Virus record (IMG/VR): IMGVR_UViG_3300030106_007011
Coordinates: 1 to 43,056 of that record
Reading direction: 5' to 3' (one strand)
Source of the DNA: a virus
Length of the DNA: 43,056 nucleotides
Below, piece by piece: positions 27,753 through 36,773 of the stretch. The position numbers were made by a program, and so were the translations under genes. The notes beneath the pieces are model-generated. The model saw only the letters and a list, made by a program, of their open reading frames with translations. It made no database searches and was not told where the DNA came from. Position 1 is the stretch's first letter. Every line of letters begins with the position of its first letter.

Positions 27753-28529
27753 CTAGAATGGTGTTTTGGCTACTTGCTCTTCGTTGTTGTGGTTTGCTCT
27801 CACTGCTCCCTTTTTACATGAATTGTAAAAATCAAAAGCAGCTTTAATTGTTTCTTCGCTCTCCACTTGTCCAATATGCTCGATTTCCCAACCATACCAA
27901 GATCCTAAATTGTTTTTTTCTAAAACTGTTTTAAGACTATAAGATTGAGTAAATGGTGCAGGTCTAAAAAAACCTTTACCATCTTTTTTCTTGGCTCTTA
28001 GACTCATCATCATAGAATTCCACTTTTTAGATTTTTTTCTTTGAGTGGATTTCATAGTGATTAAAGCTGTAGAAGATTTTTCTGGTTCTACTACTAAAAC
28101 ATAGTGAGAAGCAGTTTCCTCTACGTAGTTACCATTTTCAAGGCGATCTTTACCATCATCGCCTCTCTTTGTTTTACTCATGATATCCGAGTCAGCCGGA
28201 TATACATTGATAGGAGCGACAGCACCTTTATCTCTGTCTTTCCATTCGATGTACTCTAATTTATAAAAACAAGGAATTACTGTAATCCCTTCTTGTCCAT
28301 TATAAAGTTCATCTGTCACTGTATTATATATCATTCCAGGCCTTGCCTCAGTTATAAACTGACTATCACCTTGAGTGACTTGTGGTGATAACTGTCCTAG
28401 AACTTTTAGAAATGGTAATGCAAGACTTTTTGAATCTACATTATCAAATCCTTCATCAGCAAATTGCTCAATGTTAACATTAGCAATTTCCCCTGCAGGT
28501 TTTTTAACTGCAACGTCTTTTATTTTCAT
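27753..28529 (-). CDS. Conserved replication-module protein, candidate ssDNA-binding protein
   Basis: 258 residues. LALPFLKVLGQLSPQVTQGD, then ARPGMIYNTVTDELYNGQEG, ITVIPCFYKLEYIEWKDRDK and HYVLVVEPEKSSTALITMKS alternate in an OB-like beta pattern; an acidic/Asn tail ends the protein. I recall this family next to AEP primases in marine phages, sometimes suggested to bind ssDNA, but I cannot verify that. It starts one base after the primase end's preceding gap in the same operon. A recombination accessory is the alternative. Confidence 0.5.
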   Translation of the reverse strand: MKIKDVAVKKPAGEIANVNIEQFADEGFDNVDSKSLALPFLKVLGQLSPQVTQGDSQFITEARPGMIYNTVTDELYNGQEGITVIPCFYKLEYIEWKDRDKGAVAPINVYPADSDIMSKTKRGDDGKDRLENGNYVEETASHYVLVVEPEKSSTALITMKSTQRKKSKKWNSMMMSLRAKKKDGKGFFRPAPFTQSYSLKTVLEKNNLGSWYGWEIEHIGQVESEETIKAAFDFYNSCKKGAVRANHNNEEQVAKTPF

Positions 28530-28539
28530 GTGTTCTCCG

Positions 28540-29091
28540 TTACTTGTTCGTTATTTTTGTTTTATTTGCGATGTATACTCCGAACATGTCAAAAGGTAAT
28601 GGTTTACCACCTTCAACTTGTTCTCTAACAAAAGCTTTTAAAGTCATGGGTTCAACTTTTTCTTTTTTGTTGTAAGCAAATCCATGCTCTTCACAAACTT
28701 TTATTAGTTCCGAGACTTGGTTGTCTTGGCCTCTGTTGAAAGAAGCTGTTACGGTATTCTTAATTAAATCTTCGAACCCATTACTTCTTAACCAACTAAA
28801 AGCCTCCTCAACACGTGACTCAGGAATTTTTGCTGCATAGAATGGTTTAACTTCAATAGTAGAACCATCATCTAATTTTAACAAAGATACACCTGCTTCC
28901 TGCATCATCTCTGGAATAACTCTCTCTTCGAAATCTCTACATTTATGTTTCAAAAGAGATAATTTTTCTTCGTCTTCTTTTATTTGTTGTTGTATTTTTT
29001 TTAGGTGATTACATTTTTCTGAAATAGCTTTTACACTAGTTTTATCAATATCAACCTTTGAAGATATTTTTTCAATATCAATTTGTGCCAT
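28540..29091 (-). CDS. Coiled-coil replication-region protein, unknown function
   Basis: 183 residues with a TAGGAGG ribosome site before ATG 29091. Residues 20-60 are a coiled coil (HLKKIQQQIKEDEEKLSLLK) with two Cys. A beta strand pair follows (GVSLLKLDDGSTIEVKPFYA), then a helical domain with RVEEAFSWLRSNGFEDLIKN and LKAFVREQVEGGKPLPFDMF. The last block is recognisable from other marine phages, unnamed. First gene of the leftward replication operon. Confidence 0.5.
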   Translation of the reverse strand: MAQIDIEKISSKVDIDKTSVKAISEKCNHLKKIQQQIKEDEEKLSLLKHKCRDFEERVIPEMMQEAGVSLLKLDDGSTIEVKPFYAAKIPESRVEEAFSWLRSNGFEDLIKNTVTASFNRGQDNQVSELIKVCEEHGFAYNKKEKVEPMTLKAFVREQVEGGKPLPFDMFGVYIANKTKITNK

Positions 29092-29130
29092 ACAATCCTC
29101 CTATAAGCCTTCTAATTTAATTCTTGACGA

Positions 29131-30588
29131 ATGCAAGTAAAAAATTTATTTATACAAAAGATGTGGAAGTACCCGTATAAAACTCAACCCTATGAGCATC
29201 AACGTAATGCATTAAACGAATCAGCTGAAAAACCACAATGGGCATATTTTATGGAAATGGGCACTGGTAAAACAAAAGTAACTATAGATAACATGGCTTT
29301 TCTTTTTTTTCAAAAAAAAATTGATTCTACACTTGTTATTGCACCTAAGAGCGTATATCTTAATTGGGAACTTGAAATTGAAACACACTTACCAGATGAA
29401 TTAGAATATAAAACTTTTAGATGGAATATAGATAAACCAAGAAATTATGAGGGTTTTAATAAATTTAAATATTTAAAAATATTTTTAATGAATGTAGAAG
29501 CTTTATCAACAAAAAGGGGTTTTGATGGAGCTAAAGATTTTCTTAAACAAAATAAATTAAATTTTGTAGTATTGGATGAATCAACCACAATAAAAAACAG
29601 ATCAGCAAAAAGAACAAAAAACACTTTAGAATTAAGAAAATTATCTCATATAAGGCGAATATTAACAGGATCCCCAATAACAAAATCTCCATTAGATCTT
29701 TTTACACAATGTCAGTTTTTAAGTCCAGAACTATTAGGTTTCAATAGTTATTTAGCTTTTAGAAATAGATACGCAGAAATGACTGATATTCCAGTCGGCT
29801 CTGGAAGATATATTAGTGTTCCAAAATATTACAAAAGACTTGAAGAATTAGAACATAAATTAAAAGGCTTCTCAACTAGAATACGAAAAGACCAATGTTT
29901 AGACCTGAAGCCGAAGGTACGTCAGAAAAGATACATTGAACTGGAAGGTGATAGCAAAAAAATATACGATCGTTTAAGAACATCAGCACTTGCGATAATT
30001 GAAGACAGTACAGTATCATTTTCAAATAAGCTTACAGAAATAATCAAATTACATCAAGTATGTAATGGATTTATTAAAAATGATGAGGGCAGATTACTTG
30101 CTTTACACAGTAAAAAAATTGATGCACTACATGAAGTTATTGAAGAATCAGATGGTAAAATTATTATTTGGGCAAATTACTTATGGAATATACATGAGAT
30201 TATTCATGCTTTAAAAACAAGGTATGGAGAGGAGTCAGTTGTTAGTATTTTTGGTGAAGTAAATGTCGAAGATAGAAAAAAAGCAGTAGAGCTTTTTCAG
30301 AATGATTCTAATGTACGTTTTTTTGTTGGAAACCCAACAACTGGTGGTTTTGGTCTTACCCTTACAGCTTGTACTAATGTTATTTATTTTTCAAATAATT
30401 ACAATTTAGAGGTTAGGAAACAATCAGAAGATAGAGCTCATCGTATGGGGCAGACAGGGACTGTCGTTTACACTGATATTGTTGCAAGAAATACTCTTGA
30501 TGAAGCCATAATGAAATCGTTAACAAGTAAAGGACAATTAGCAGCTAAAACTCTAGGTGAAGAAGATCTAAGAGATTGGTTATTGTAA
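29131..30588 (+). CDS. SNF2-family DNA-dependent ATPase
   Basis: 485 residues, a compact SF2 motor. Walker A MEMGTGKTK (about 41-49), APKSVYLNWELE (Ia region), VVLDESTTIKN (motif II, 146-156; DES instead of DEAH), RRILTGSPIT (III), and in the second lobe IIIWANYLWN (IV), GGFGLTLTACTNVIYF (V) and RKQSEDRAHRMGQTG (VI). No chromodomain or nuclease is attached. Such phage enzymes translocate on dsDNA or remodel protein-DNA complexes. It is the only large plus-strand gene in the right half and overlaps the nuclease gene end by 9 bases. Start 29131 has no ribosome site; 29161 is an alternative. Confidence 0.85.
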   Translation: MQVKNLFIQKMWKYPYKTQPYEHQRNALNESAEKPQWAYFMEMGTGKTKVTIDNMAFLFFQKKIDSTLVIAPKSVYLNWELEIETHLPDELEYKTFRWNIDKPRNYEGFNKFKYLKIFLMNVEALSTKRGFDGAKDFLKQNKLNFVVLDESTTIKNRSAKRTKNTLELRKLSHIRRILTGSPITKSPLDLFTQCQFLSPELLGFNSYLAFRNRYAEMTDIPVGSGRYISVPKYYKRLEELEHKLKGFSTRIRKDQCLDLKPKVRQKRYIELEGDSKKIYDRLRTSALAIIEDSTVSFSNKLTEIIKLHQVCNGFIKNDEGRLLALHSKKIDALHEVIEESDGKIIIWANYLWNIHEIIHALKTRYGEESVVSIFGEVNVEDRKKAVELFQNDSNVRFFVGNPTTGGFGLTLTACTNVIYFSNNYNLEVRKQSEDRAHRMGQTGTVVYTDIVARNTLDEAIMKSLTSKGQLAAKTLGEEDLRDWLL

Positions 30589-31239
30589 CTTGTTATATTG
30601 CTCTACACGTTCCAAAAATTTATCCCCGTATTCTTTCAAATCAGCCTCTGAGAGCCTAAATTCCTGATATTGGAGGTCACGGGTACAAATACTGATTACC
30701 CCCTGCTCTATGGGCCCGTAATTCGCAGTATGGGCTAAATAATAGGCACCTAGCTGTAATTTATAGTCTTCTACCCATTCTTCTTTTTTTGGTCTATTTG
30801 CTTGTTTCCAATCGACTATACTTGGTTTTCCATAGGCTATTGCTGTTAAATCACACGTACCAGCAAATTTATTTTGATATTCTAGGCTTATTTCATTACC
30901 CCATATTTCATCTAATTTTATATTGTCCAAAATGGTTTTTGCCATCATTCTAGGCTTTGTGCCATCTTCTGCAGCATTATAATAACCTTGGCCATTTAAA
31001 GTATATTCAAGCACCTGATGCATCTCAGTTCCAATGGTTGATGCTTGTTTCATAATTTTATCTGCTTCAGCATCACCAACTTTTCTACGCCAATTATCTA
31101 AAAAACGTGTGTCTTTAGTAGCTGATAATATTGTTGTAACACTAGGAACTTTTACATTATCCACTAAATACTTACGGCCAGTTGTATCTGAAAATCTATT
31201 ATAATGTTTATAGGGATATTTCCTTATAACCTTCATCAC
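30580..31239 (-). CDS. Cas4/RecB-like PD-(D/E)xK exonuclease
   Basis: 219 residues. ASTIGTEMHQVLEY (His74) is the motif preceding the catalytic core, YQNKFAGTCDLTA gives Asp130, SIVDWKQ gives Asp143 and Lys145, and YKLQLGAYYLAH gives the Gln-Tyr helix. These are the hallmarks of the RecB/Cas4-type nuclease group. It probably degrades DNA ends for recombination or host DNA turnover. It converges on the SNF2 gene with a 9-base tail overlap. The four Cys of Cas4 are absent, so no iron-sulphur cluster is expected. Confidence 0.75.
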   Translation of the reverse strand: MMKVIRKYPYKHYNRFSDTTGRKYLVDNVKVPSVTTILSATKDTRFLDNWRRKVGDAEADKIMKQASTIGTEMHQVLEYTLNGQGYYNAAEDGTKPRMMAKTILDNIKLDEIWGNEISLEYQNKFAGTCDLTAIAYGKPSIVDWKQANRPKKEEWVEDYKLQLGAYYLAHTANYGPIEQGVISICTRDLQYQEFRLSEADLKEYGDKFLERVEQYNKLQ

Positions 31240-31248
31240 TCGCTTATA

Positions 31249-31425
31249 CTAAAAATGATTTGAAAGTACAGCTAAAAGAATTGCTAGTAATGCACCTGAT
31301 ATGTATTTCTCTAATCTCCCGATTCGTTCTTCAATTTTATCTATTTTATCAAAAGTTTGTTTCTGCATAAGTCTGCAGATTTTTTCGTGATGATCAATTC
31401 TATCTATTGCTGTTCTTTTAGGCAC
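31249..31425 (-). CDS. 58-residue coiled-coil plus membrane protein, lysis accessory candidate
   Basis: GTG 31425 lies 6 bases after GAGAGG, inside the end of the 1053-residue gene (8-base overlap). The peptide has AIDRIDHHEKICRLM, FDKIDKIEERIGRLEKYI and a C-terminal membrane helix (SGALLAILLAVLSNHF). A coiled coil followed by one C-terminal membrane segment is the XhlA/haemolysin-type layout often found beside phage holins. The nearest holin-like gene is at 5.0-5.4 kb. No endolysin is visible nearby. Confidence 0.55.
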   Translation of the reverse strand: MPKRTAIDRIDHHEKICRLMQKQTFDKIDKIEERIGRLEKYISGALLAILLAVLSNHF

Positions 31426-34400
31426 GTGGTACCTCTCTTCTTCTAGCTGCTGCTATTGTTGTTGGATCATTTGGAAATAAATCAGCAACTTGTTGTGATG
31501 TCACTTGTCCGGTAGCCGGTGCTGCTGGAGCTTGAGGTGGTGTTGCAACAGGACTTTCAAGTTGCAAGTCATCCATAACAGCTGTTTTTTCCACTTCCTC
31601 GATTGGTGCCTCTTCTTCCTCAACCATAGCTTCATTAGCTGTTGCAGTTGATAGCATCGTAACTGCATTATTATCTACCTCAAGATTACCCGATGACCCT
31701 GAGAAGTCATCTGCAAACAATGTTTCAAAAGTTTGCTTTGGTAAAGTCTTTTCATCATAATTTGGTGATGGTACTTTTGATTCAAGTTGTAATAATCTTT
31801 CTGTAATTTCATCTGGATTAACATCCTTTGGATTTACTCTAGGTATATCAGCATCATTTTCAGATAAATAATTCATCAATCTTGCAAAAGCTTCTCTTTT
31901 TTGTGTTAACCCTAATCTGCCTACAACACCTGGAGTTTTTAATACGTTTGCAATAGTTTGAATATCTCTACCTTTAAAATATCTTCTTCCTATACCTAAT
32001 ACACCTGGCACACCATCACCAACTTTTTTACCCATCAATAATGCAATTTGTTCATCGGGATTTAACGCATCATTAAATGCTCTCATAGCAATAGGATCGG
32101 TTAATATTTGTCCTGCACGTCTACCTAATAAAATAAATAATGCTGGAGCTAATGGGTTTATAGCAGCTGAACCTCCAAGAACTACTGCACCTGCGAATGA
32201 ATTTAAACCACCTAATTGTAATCTTCTTTGCATGAAGGTAGAGGTATCAGCGATGGGTGTATCAGAAACAGCTTTCATGTAAGTTAAAAATTTTTCAAAC
32301 TCTTTAGCTTTGCCTCTACCACCTAAAATTGTAATTAATTTTTCCTTAGCAACATCATCAGTAGGATCTGCAATACCAAGCTCTCTCATAAACTTGTTAA
32401 TATTGAAACCTGATGTATCTTTCGGACTAAATTTTATTTTAGTTGCATCAAATATGCTGTTGCCTGTTCGTACTTTTGTAATATCAAAATCTAACGCACC
32501 ACCTCTTTTTGACATAGCTTCCATAACATCAACAGTTCCATTGATACCTGCTTTAACAGTTGCATCATTCATTATTTCATCAATCATTGTTCTTCCTGCA
32601 GGGGATGCTGCTGAATCAAAACCTCTGTAAAATGAATTAAACATCCATCTTGCCTTGGCTGCATTGTATAGTGCTTCACCACCACCTTTAATAACACCTA
32701 TTTCTTGACCAGTTTTTTTTGATACAATTTTATCTGCACCTAAAAGTTGTCTGAATTGTTTGATTGCTGTTGAGTCTCCTCTTGTAAACACATCTGTGGC
32801 TAAATCATTAAAAAATTTTTGGGCTTTCTTTTGTTCTATACCACCAATACCTGCAAGTGCCTTATTAGTGAACGTAGTGTTATCATAAGCTTTAAATGCT
32901 TTTGTAATGTTAGCTCTTTGATAAAAATTCATTAACGTAGCAAAAGTATCATTAGCTCTATATAATTGATCTTTAAGTTGTTCAGATTGTTTTAATACAA
33001 AATTTAAATCAGCGTCTGCAGCTGCTTTACCGGCTGTTTTAGTGAGATTGTCGTAAGATGCTTTAAACGCTTCATCTCTCATAAAAGTTTCTTTTGTAAT
33101 AGCTCCGCCAAATGAGTTTAAATCTTTTTCTAAAGCCTCTCTTATTGACCATAATGTCGGTCGAATATTTTGATAAGTTGTTGATTCAATAGCTCTATTT
33201 AAAGTTTGCATTAGACCTCTGTATTGTTTGGGTGTAACAAAATCTTCAACTTGGTTTACATATCTAAAAAATGAGGCTAATGGGTCTCCAGTGTTTGTAA
33301 GTTTTTCTATCGCTTTTACATCAACCTCACCTAACGCATCTGATGCAAAATATTTTACACCAGGAAATTGCATACCAAGTTCATCAACATACTGTTTAGC
33401 AACGCTTTTAGTTGAAGCCATGGGTATTACTTTTGGATTTTTTATAACATCTGCTAATGCCTCAAAGCCCCTATAACTAGCATTTATTAAATTTGAATTT
33501 TGTATGAAAGCTTCATTAGCTTGTTTAAATACAGTGGCTGAAAGCATTCCTGTTTTAATTAGTGGTCCATAATTTAATACTGATGTATTTAAATAGTTTC
33601 TTCCTGCTTTTTGTTCTGCACCTTGTAGTGCTTCTCTACCAATACCATTAATAAAAGGCATAATACCAAGAACTTTAAAGTATTTATTTGCCATACCACC
33701 TAATAATCCAACACCTTCTTGTGCTGTCATAACTAAAGGAATGGGTAATCCTTTATCTCTTGCAATTCCAACTAACTCTTTTGCATCTTTAGATTTAGCC
33801 CCTATTACAGCTCTACCAAGTTTTCCTAAACTTTTTGTAATAAAAGGTGTTAATAGTGCTGCACCTGCATTCCAAGCTGCAGCTGAAAACACTGAGTCAG
33901 CAGCGTTAGCTAACATATTAGTATTAACTTCTCTTGGAGTCATATTTTCTAAATCATTTGCAATTGCATCCATCACCTGAACACCTACAGTTTCATTAAG
34001 CATGTCATAAGTGATTGATCCTGCACCAGCTCCTGCTGTACCACCAAGCACAGAATATACTTCTGTCATGCCAAGTGGACTTGCTAAAACTCTACCTATT
34101 GTGGGATCAGCTGCTTTAGCAAATAGTTTCATAGCACCACCTAATAATTTAAATCTACCTGGTAGTCTTGCAGTTAGTTTGTCTGCAAAATTGTTAAACA
34201 TTTTTGTTCTTGCAAATAAACCTGTATATTTATCTCCTGGTATTTTAGACTTTGCTTCTGAAAATATTTTTTTTCTTTGTAAAATATATGGTGCAATACT
34301 TCCAATTAAATCACCAGCTAATACAGCTTCAGATCTACCATCTAATACACTATCCTGTTGTTGTAACCTTACACCGATAGGATTCTCAGAAGCTGCTTTC

Positions 34401-34579
34401 ATTAAGGCTACATCACTGGCAGCTCCTCTTCTTTGTGTTGCTATTTGACCAGTGGTTGGTCCTTTAATAAGTCCTCTTTTTATAGCTTCATCTACTAAAC
34501 TTCTTTCCCTAGGTGAAAGTTTATTTGGATCAAATGTTTTATTATCGATTGCATCTTGTATTTCTTTTAAAGTAGCCAT
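31418..34579 (-). CDS. Large internal virion / DNA ejection-type protein
   Basis: 1053 residues, largely helical, Ala/Lys/Leu-rich, with a likely amphipathic/membrane-compatible section (about 185-260: GGTAGAGAGSITYDML, SAAAWNAGAALLTPFITK) and another hydrophobic stretch near residues 770-800 (AGAVVLGGSAAINPLAPALF). No lytic transglycosylase motif is visible. The acidic, Pro-rich C-terminus (last 80 residues) looks flexible. Very large helical proteins with Gly/Ala hydrophobic patches at the end of a podovirus structural operon are typically ejected core proteins (T7 gp16-like in role). It starts on the last base of the preceding gene. Confidence 0.6.
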   Translation of the reverse strand: MATLKEIQDAIDNKTFDPNKLSPRERSLVDEAIKRGLIKGPTTGQIATQRRGAASDVALMKAASENPIGVRLQQQDSVLDGRSEAVLAGDLIGSIAPYILQRKKIFSEAKSKIPGDKYTGLFARTKMFNNFADKLTARLPGRFKLLGGAMKLFAKAADPTIGRVLASPLGMTEVYSVLGGTAGAGAGSITYDMLNETVGVQVMDAIANDLENMTPREVNTNMLANAADSVFSAAAWNAGAALLTPFITKSLGKLGRAVIGAKSKDAKELVGIARDKGLPIPLVMTAQEGVGLLGGMANKYFKVLGIMPFINGIGREALQGAEQKAGRNYLNTSVLNYGPLIKTGMLSATVFKQANEAFIQNSNLINASYRGFEALADVIKNPKVIPMASTKSVAKQYVDELGMQFPGVKYFASDALGEVDVKAIEKLTNTGDPLASFFRYVNQVEDFVTPKQYRGLMQTLNRAIESTTYQNIRPTLWSIREALEKDLNSFGGAITKETFMRDEAFKASYDNLTKTAGKAAADADLNFVLKQSEQLKDQLYRANDTFATLMNFYQRANITKAFKAYDNTTFTNKALAGIGGIEQKKAQKFFNDLATDVFTRGDSTAIKQFRQLLGADKIVSKKTGQEIGVIKGGGEALYNAAKARWMFNSFYRGFDSAASPAGRTMIDEIMNDATVKAGINGTVDVMEAMSKRGGALDFDITKVRTGNSIFDATKIKFSPKDTSGFNINKFMRELGIADPTDDVAKEKLITILGGRGKAKEFEKFLTYMKAVSDTPIADTSTFMQRRLQLGGLNSFAGAVVLGGSAAINPLAPALFILLGRRAGQILTDPIAMRAFNDALNPDEQIALLMGKKVGDGVPGVLGIGRRYFKGRDIQTIANVLKTPGVVGRLGLTQKREAFARLMNYLSENDADIPRVNPKDVNPDEITERLLQLESKVPSPNYDEKTLPKQTFETLFADDFSGSSGNLEVDNNAVTMLSTATANEAMVEEEEAPIEEVEKTAVMDDLQLESPVATPPQAPAAPATGQVTSQQVADLFPNDPTTIAAARRREVPRA

Positions 34580-36765
34580 TATAAGTTAACCTTTTCTAAA
34601 CCTTTTTCTATTTCCTCTAAACTTAAATCACCTGTCAACGCTTCTTCAATTACACCTTTTTTAAATGTTTGAATATCTGCTAGTTGTCTTAAATTGTTAA
34701 TCGTAGTTTCTAATCCACCAGCTTGTCTATACAATTCTTCTTGTCTTCTAATATCTCCTTCAAGTTGTTGTGATATAGCAGTGATTGAAGCTCTTACGTC
34801 AGCAGAAGATCTTGCTAAAGAAAATATGTTTACGATTTCTCTTGCAGCGTTGATATCTCTTTGTGTTAAACGATCTTGATCTTTAAATGTATTTGCTAAA
34901 GCATAAGTAAGAGTGACTTCCTGCACAGCTAATTTTTCTTGATCTTCTCTACTTAAACCAGAGAAGAAACCTGTTTTGCCTAATCTTTGTTTTGTTTTTT
35001 CAATTAAATTATCTTTACTTAATAATTCTTTAGCCTCTTTTTTAGCTTCATCACTTAAATCAGACTCATCAATTTTTCTGTATTCATCTGCTTGTAGTTT
35101 TAATACTTTATCTTCTAATTGACCTAATGTTAATTGTGAAACATCATTATCTAATATGTCTAAGCCTACTAGTTCTTTTGCAACACCACTTAACCTTCTA
35201 GTAAACTGGTCAACAGAAAGTGCGGCACCGGCTTTAACTTTTTCATCAGACTCATCTATCTGATTTAAAGTTTGTAATACGTCTCTTGTTACAGATAGTG
35301 CATTATATCTGTTACCTAATACGTCTTGTATTTCAAATAATCTTTTTCCAATATCTTTTTTTGCTTTAAAATCTTCAAAAGTTCCTATTACATTACCCGC
35401 TGAATCTTTAATTGGACCTGATTGAGATATAGGAATAAGTTGCTCTTGACCATCTGGTCCTAATCCACCCGGTAAAAATGCTGTTCCACCCTTACTTATA
35501 AATCCATTATAATTTCTTAGCTTACCATCTGCACCTCTAAATTGCACAACTCCTGGAGTTAAATCAGGTCGGACAGTTTTAGAAGCATCATTTAAAAACT
35601 TCATGTGATCCAAAGCTGCATTTAAAGATGCCTCTCTTCTGTTACTTCTAAGTTCACCCTCTTTAAGTTTTACAGTAACATAATTGTTTACTGCTGGACC
35701 TAAAGCTTGTCCCATCACTTCTACTGCACCCGCAAGACCACCTTTTCTTGTAGTGCCAGTCAATAAACCAGATGCTAAATTAGCTAAAAATAATAAACCT
35801 GCTTGAGAACCTTGACCCTCATCCATTTCATTATAATATTTTTTTGCAAGTCTTATAGTTTGATCAAATGTGGGATCTCCAGGTACACTTACACCCGTTT
35901 GAGCAGCTGTTGTAGCTTTTTTATCTTGTTCTTTTTCATTTTTATCTAATTGAGTGTCTTTTTTATCTTCAGTTATTGCAGGTATATTTGCGACAGGATC
36001 ATCAGGAGTACCTCCAACTAAACTAGCAGACTGTATTTTATCTAAACTTGCATCACCCTCTGGTCCTTCAAACTGTTCGCTCAATAATACATCACCTTCA
36101 TCTTTTAACCTTTTTGTATTTATACTAGGTCTACCTGCTCCAGGTTTTGGTTTACCTGGCTCTACTGCAGCAATTTTTGGTTTTACAGGCTCTGGTGGCT
36201 TAGGCACAAACTTACCAAATAATTCTTGATCTGTTACGCCTTCACTCATTATATCTGTGGCCTTTAATCTATTTTGTCTTGCAAACTCCGCACGTTCTTT
36301 GGGTGTCATAGCATTAATTCTTTTTCTTTCATCAATACCTGCTTTAACTCTGTTTTGAACCGCAGCAATAGTTCCTAAACCTACCAAAGATGGAACTAAA
36401 CCAATGGAACCGACTGCTAAACCTGGGAGAGCTCTTGCAGCACCATAAGAACCTAAAGCTTGTAAACCAAGCCTTGGTATATTAAAACCTTGATCTATTC
36501 CAAATGCATCAGCTACTTTATCTCCACCTTGAAAACCAAGTTGTACAGGGATGCTAAAAAATTCTTTTCCAAATCTTACTGATGGCCTTTGCCCAAATTG
36601 TGTCATTCGAGCTCCTAAATTTTGTGCAAATGTTGGTTGTGGTGGACCTTGCATTGGATTTGGTAGAGCTAAAACTCCACCCCCGTTTGCTCTTCTAATT
36701 GGTTTAATATGACCTTTTTTAAGTGCCTCTTTTCTAAACATAGGTCTATTTAAAACTTTATTCAT
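34579..36765 (-). CDS. Large virion structural protein
   Basis: 728 residues. The start MNKVLNRPMFRKEALKKGHI with KPIRRANGGG is an element I know from many marine phage virion genes. Residues about 95-130 are hydrophobic (ALGSYGAARALPGLAVGSIG, VPSLVGLGTIAAV). A Pro/Lys-rich linker spans about 185-300, then a helical domain follows to the end (VLGNRYNALSVTRDVLQTLN, ARSSADVRASITAISQQLEG). Its place between the two other putative ejection proteins suggests an inner-core or tail component. No enzymatic motif. Confidence 0.55.
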   Translation of the reverse strand: MNKVLNRPMFRKEALKKGHIKPIRRANGGGVLALPNPMQGPPQPTFAQNLGARMTQFGQRPSVRFGKEFFSIPVQLGFQGGDKVADAFGIDQGFNIPRLGLQALGSYGAARALPGLAVGSIGLVPSLVGLGTIAAVQNRVKAGIDERKRINAMTPKERAEFARQNRLKATDIMSEGVTDQELFGKFVPKPPEPVKPKIAAVEPGKPKPGAGRPSINTKRLKDEGDVLLSEQFEGPEGDASLDKIQSASLVGGTPDDPVANIPAITEDKKDTQLDKNEKEQDKKATTAAQTGVSVPGDPTFDQTIRLAKKYYNEMDEGQGSQAGLLFLANLASGLLTGTTRKGGLAGAVEVMGQALGPAVNNYVTVKLKEGELRSNRREASLNAALDHMKFLNDASKTVRPDLTPGVVQFRGADGKLRNYNGFISKGGTAFLPGGLGPDGQEQLIPISQSGPIKDSAGNVIGTFEDFKAKKDIGKRLFEIQDVLGNRYNALSVTRDVLQTLNQIDESDEKVKAGAALSVDQFTRRLSGVAKELVGLDILDNDVSQLTLGQLEDKVLKLQADEYRKIDESDLSDEAKKEAKELLSKDNLIEKTKQRLGKTGFFSGLSREDQEKLAVQEVTLTYALANTFKDQDRLTQRDINAAREIVNIFSLARSSADVRASITAISQQLEGDIRRQEELYRQAGGLETTINNLRQLADIQTFKKGVIEEALTGDLSLEEIEKGLEKVNL

Positions 36766-36773
36766 TTTATCTC

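Noticed and set aside
34011-34448. 145-codon plus-strand frame opposite the 1053-residue virion gene
   Set aside because: Antisense shadow of a long coding region; low-complexity Pro/Ala/Ser sequence and no start signal.
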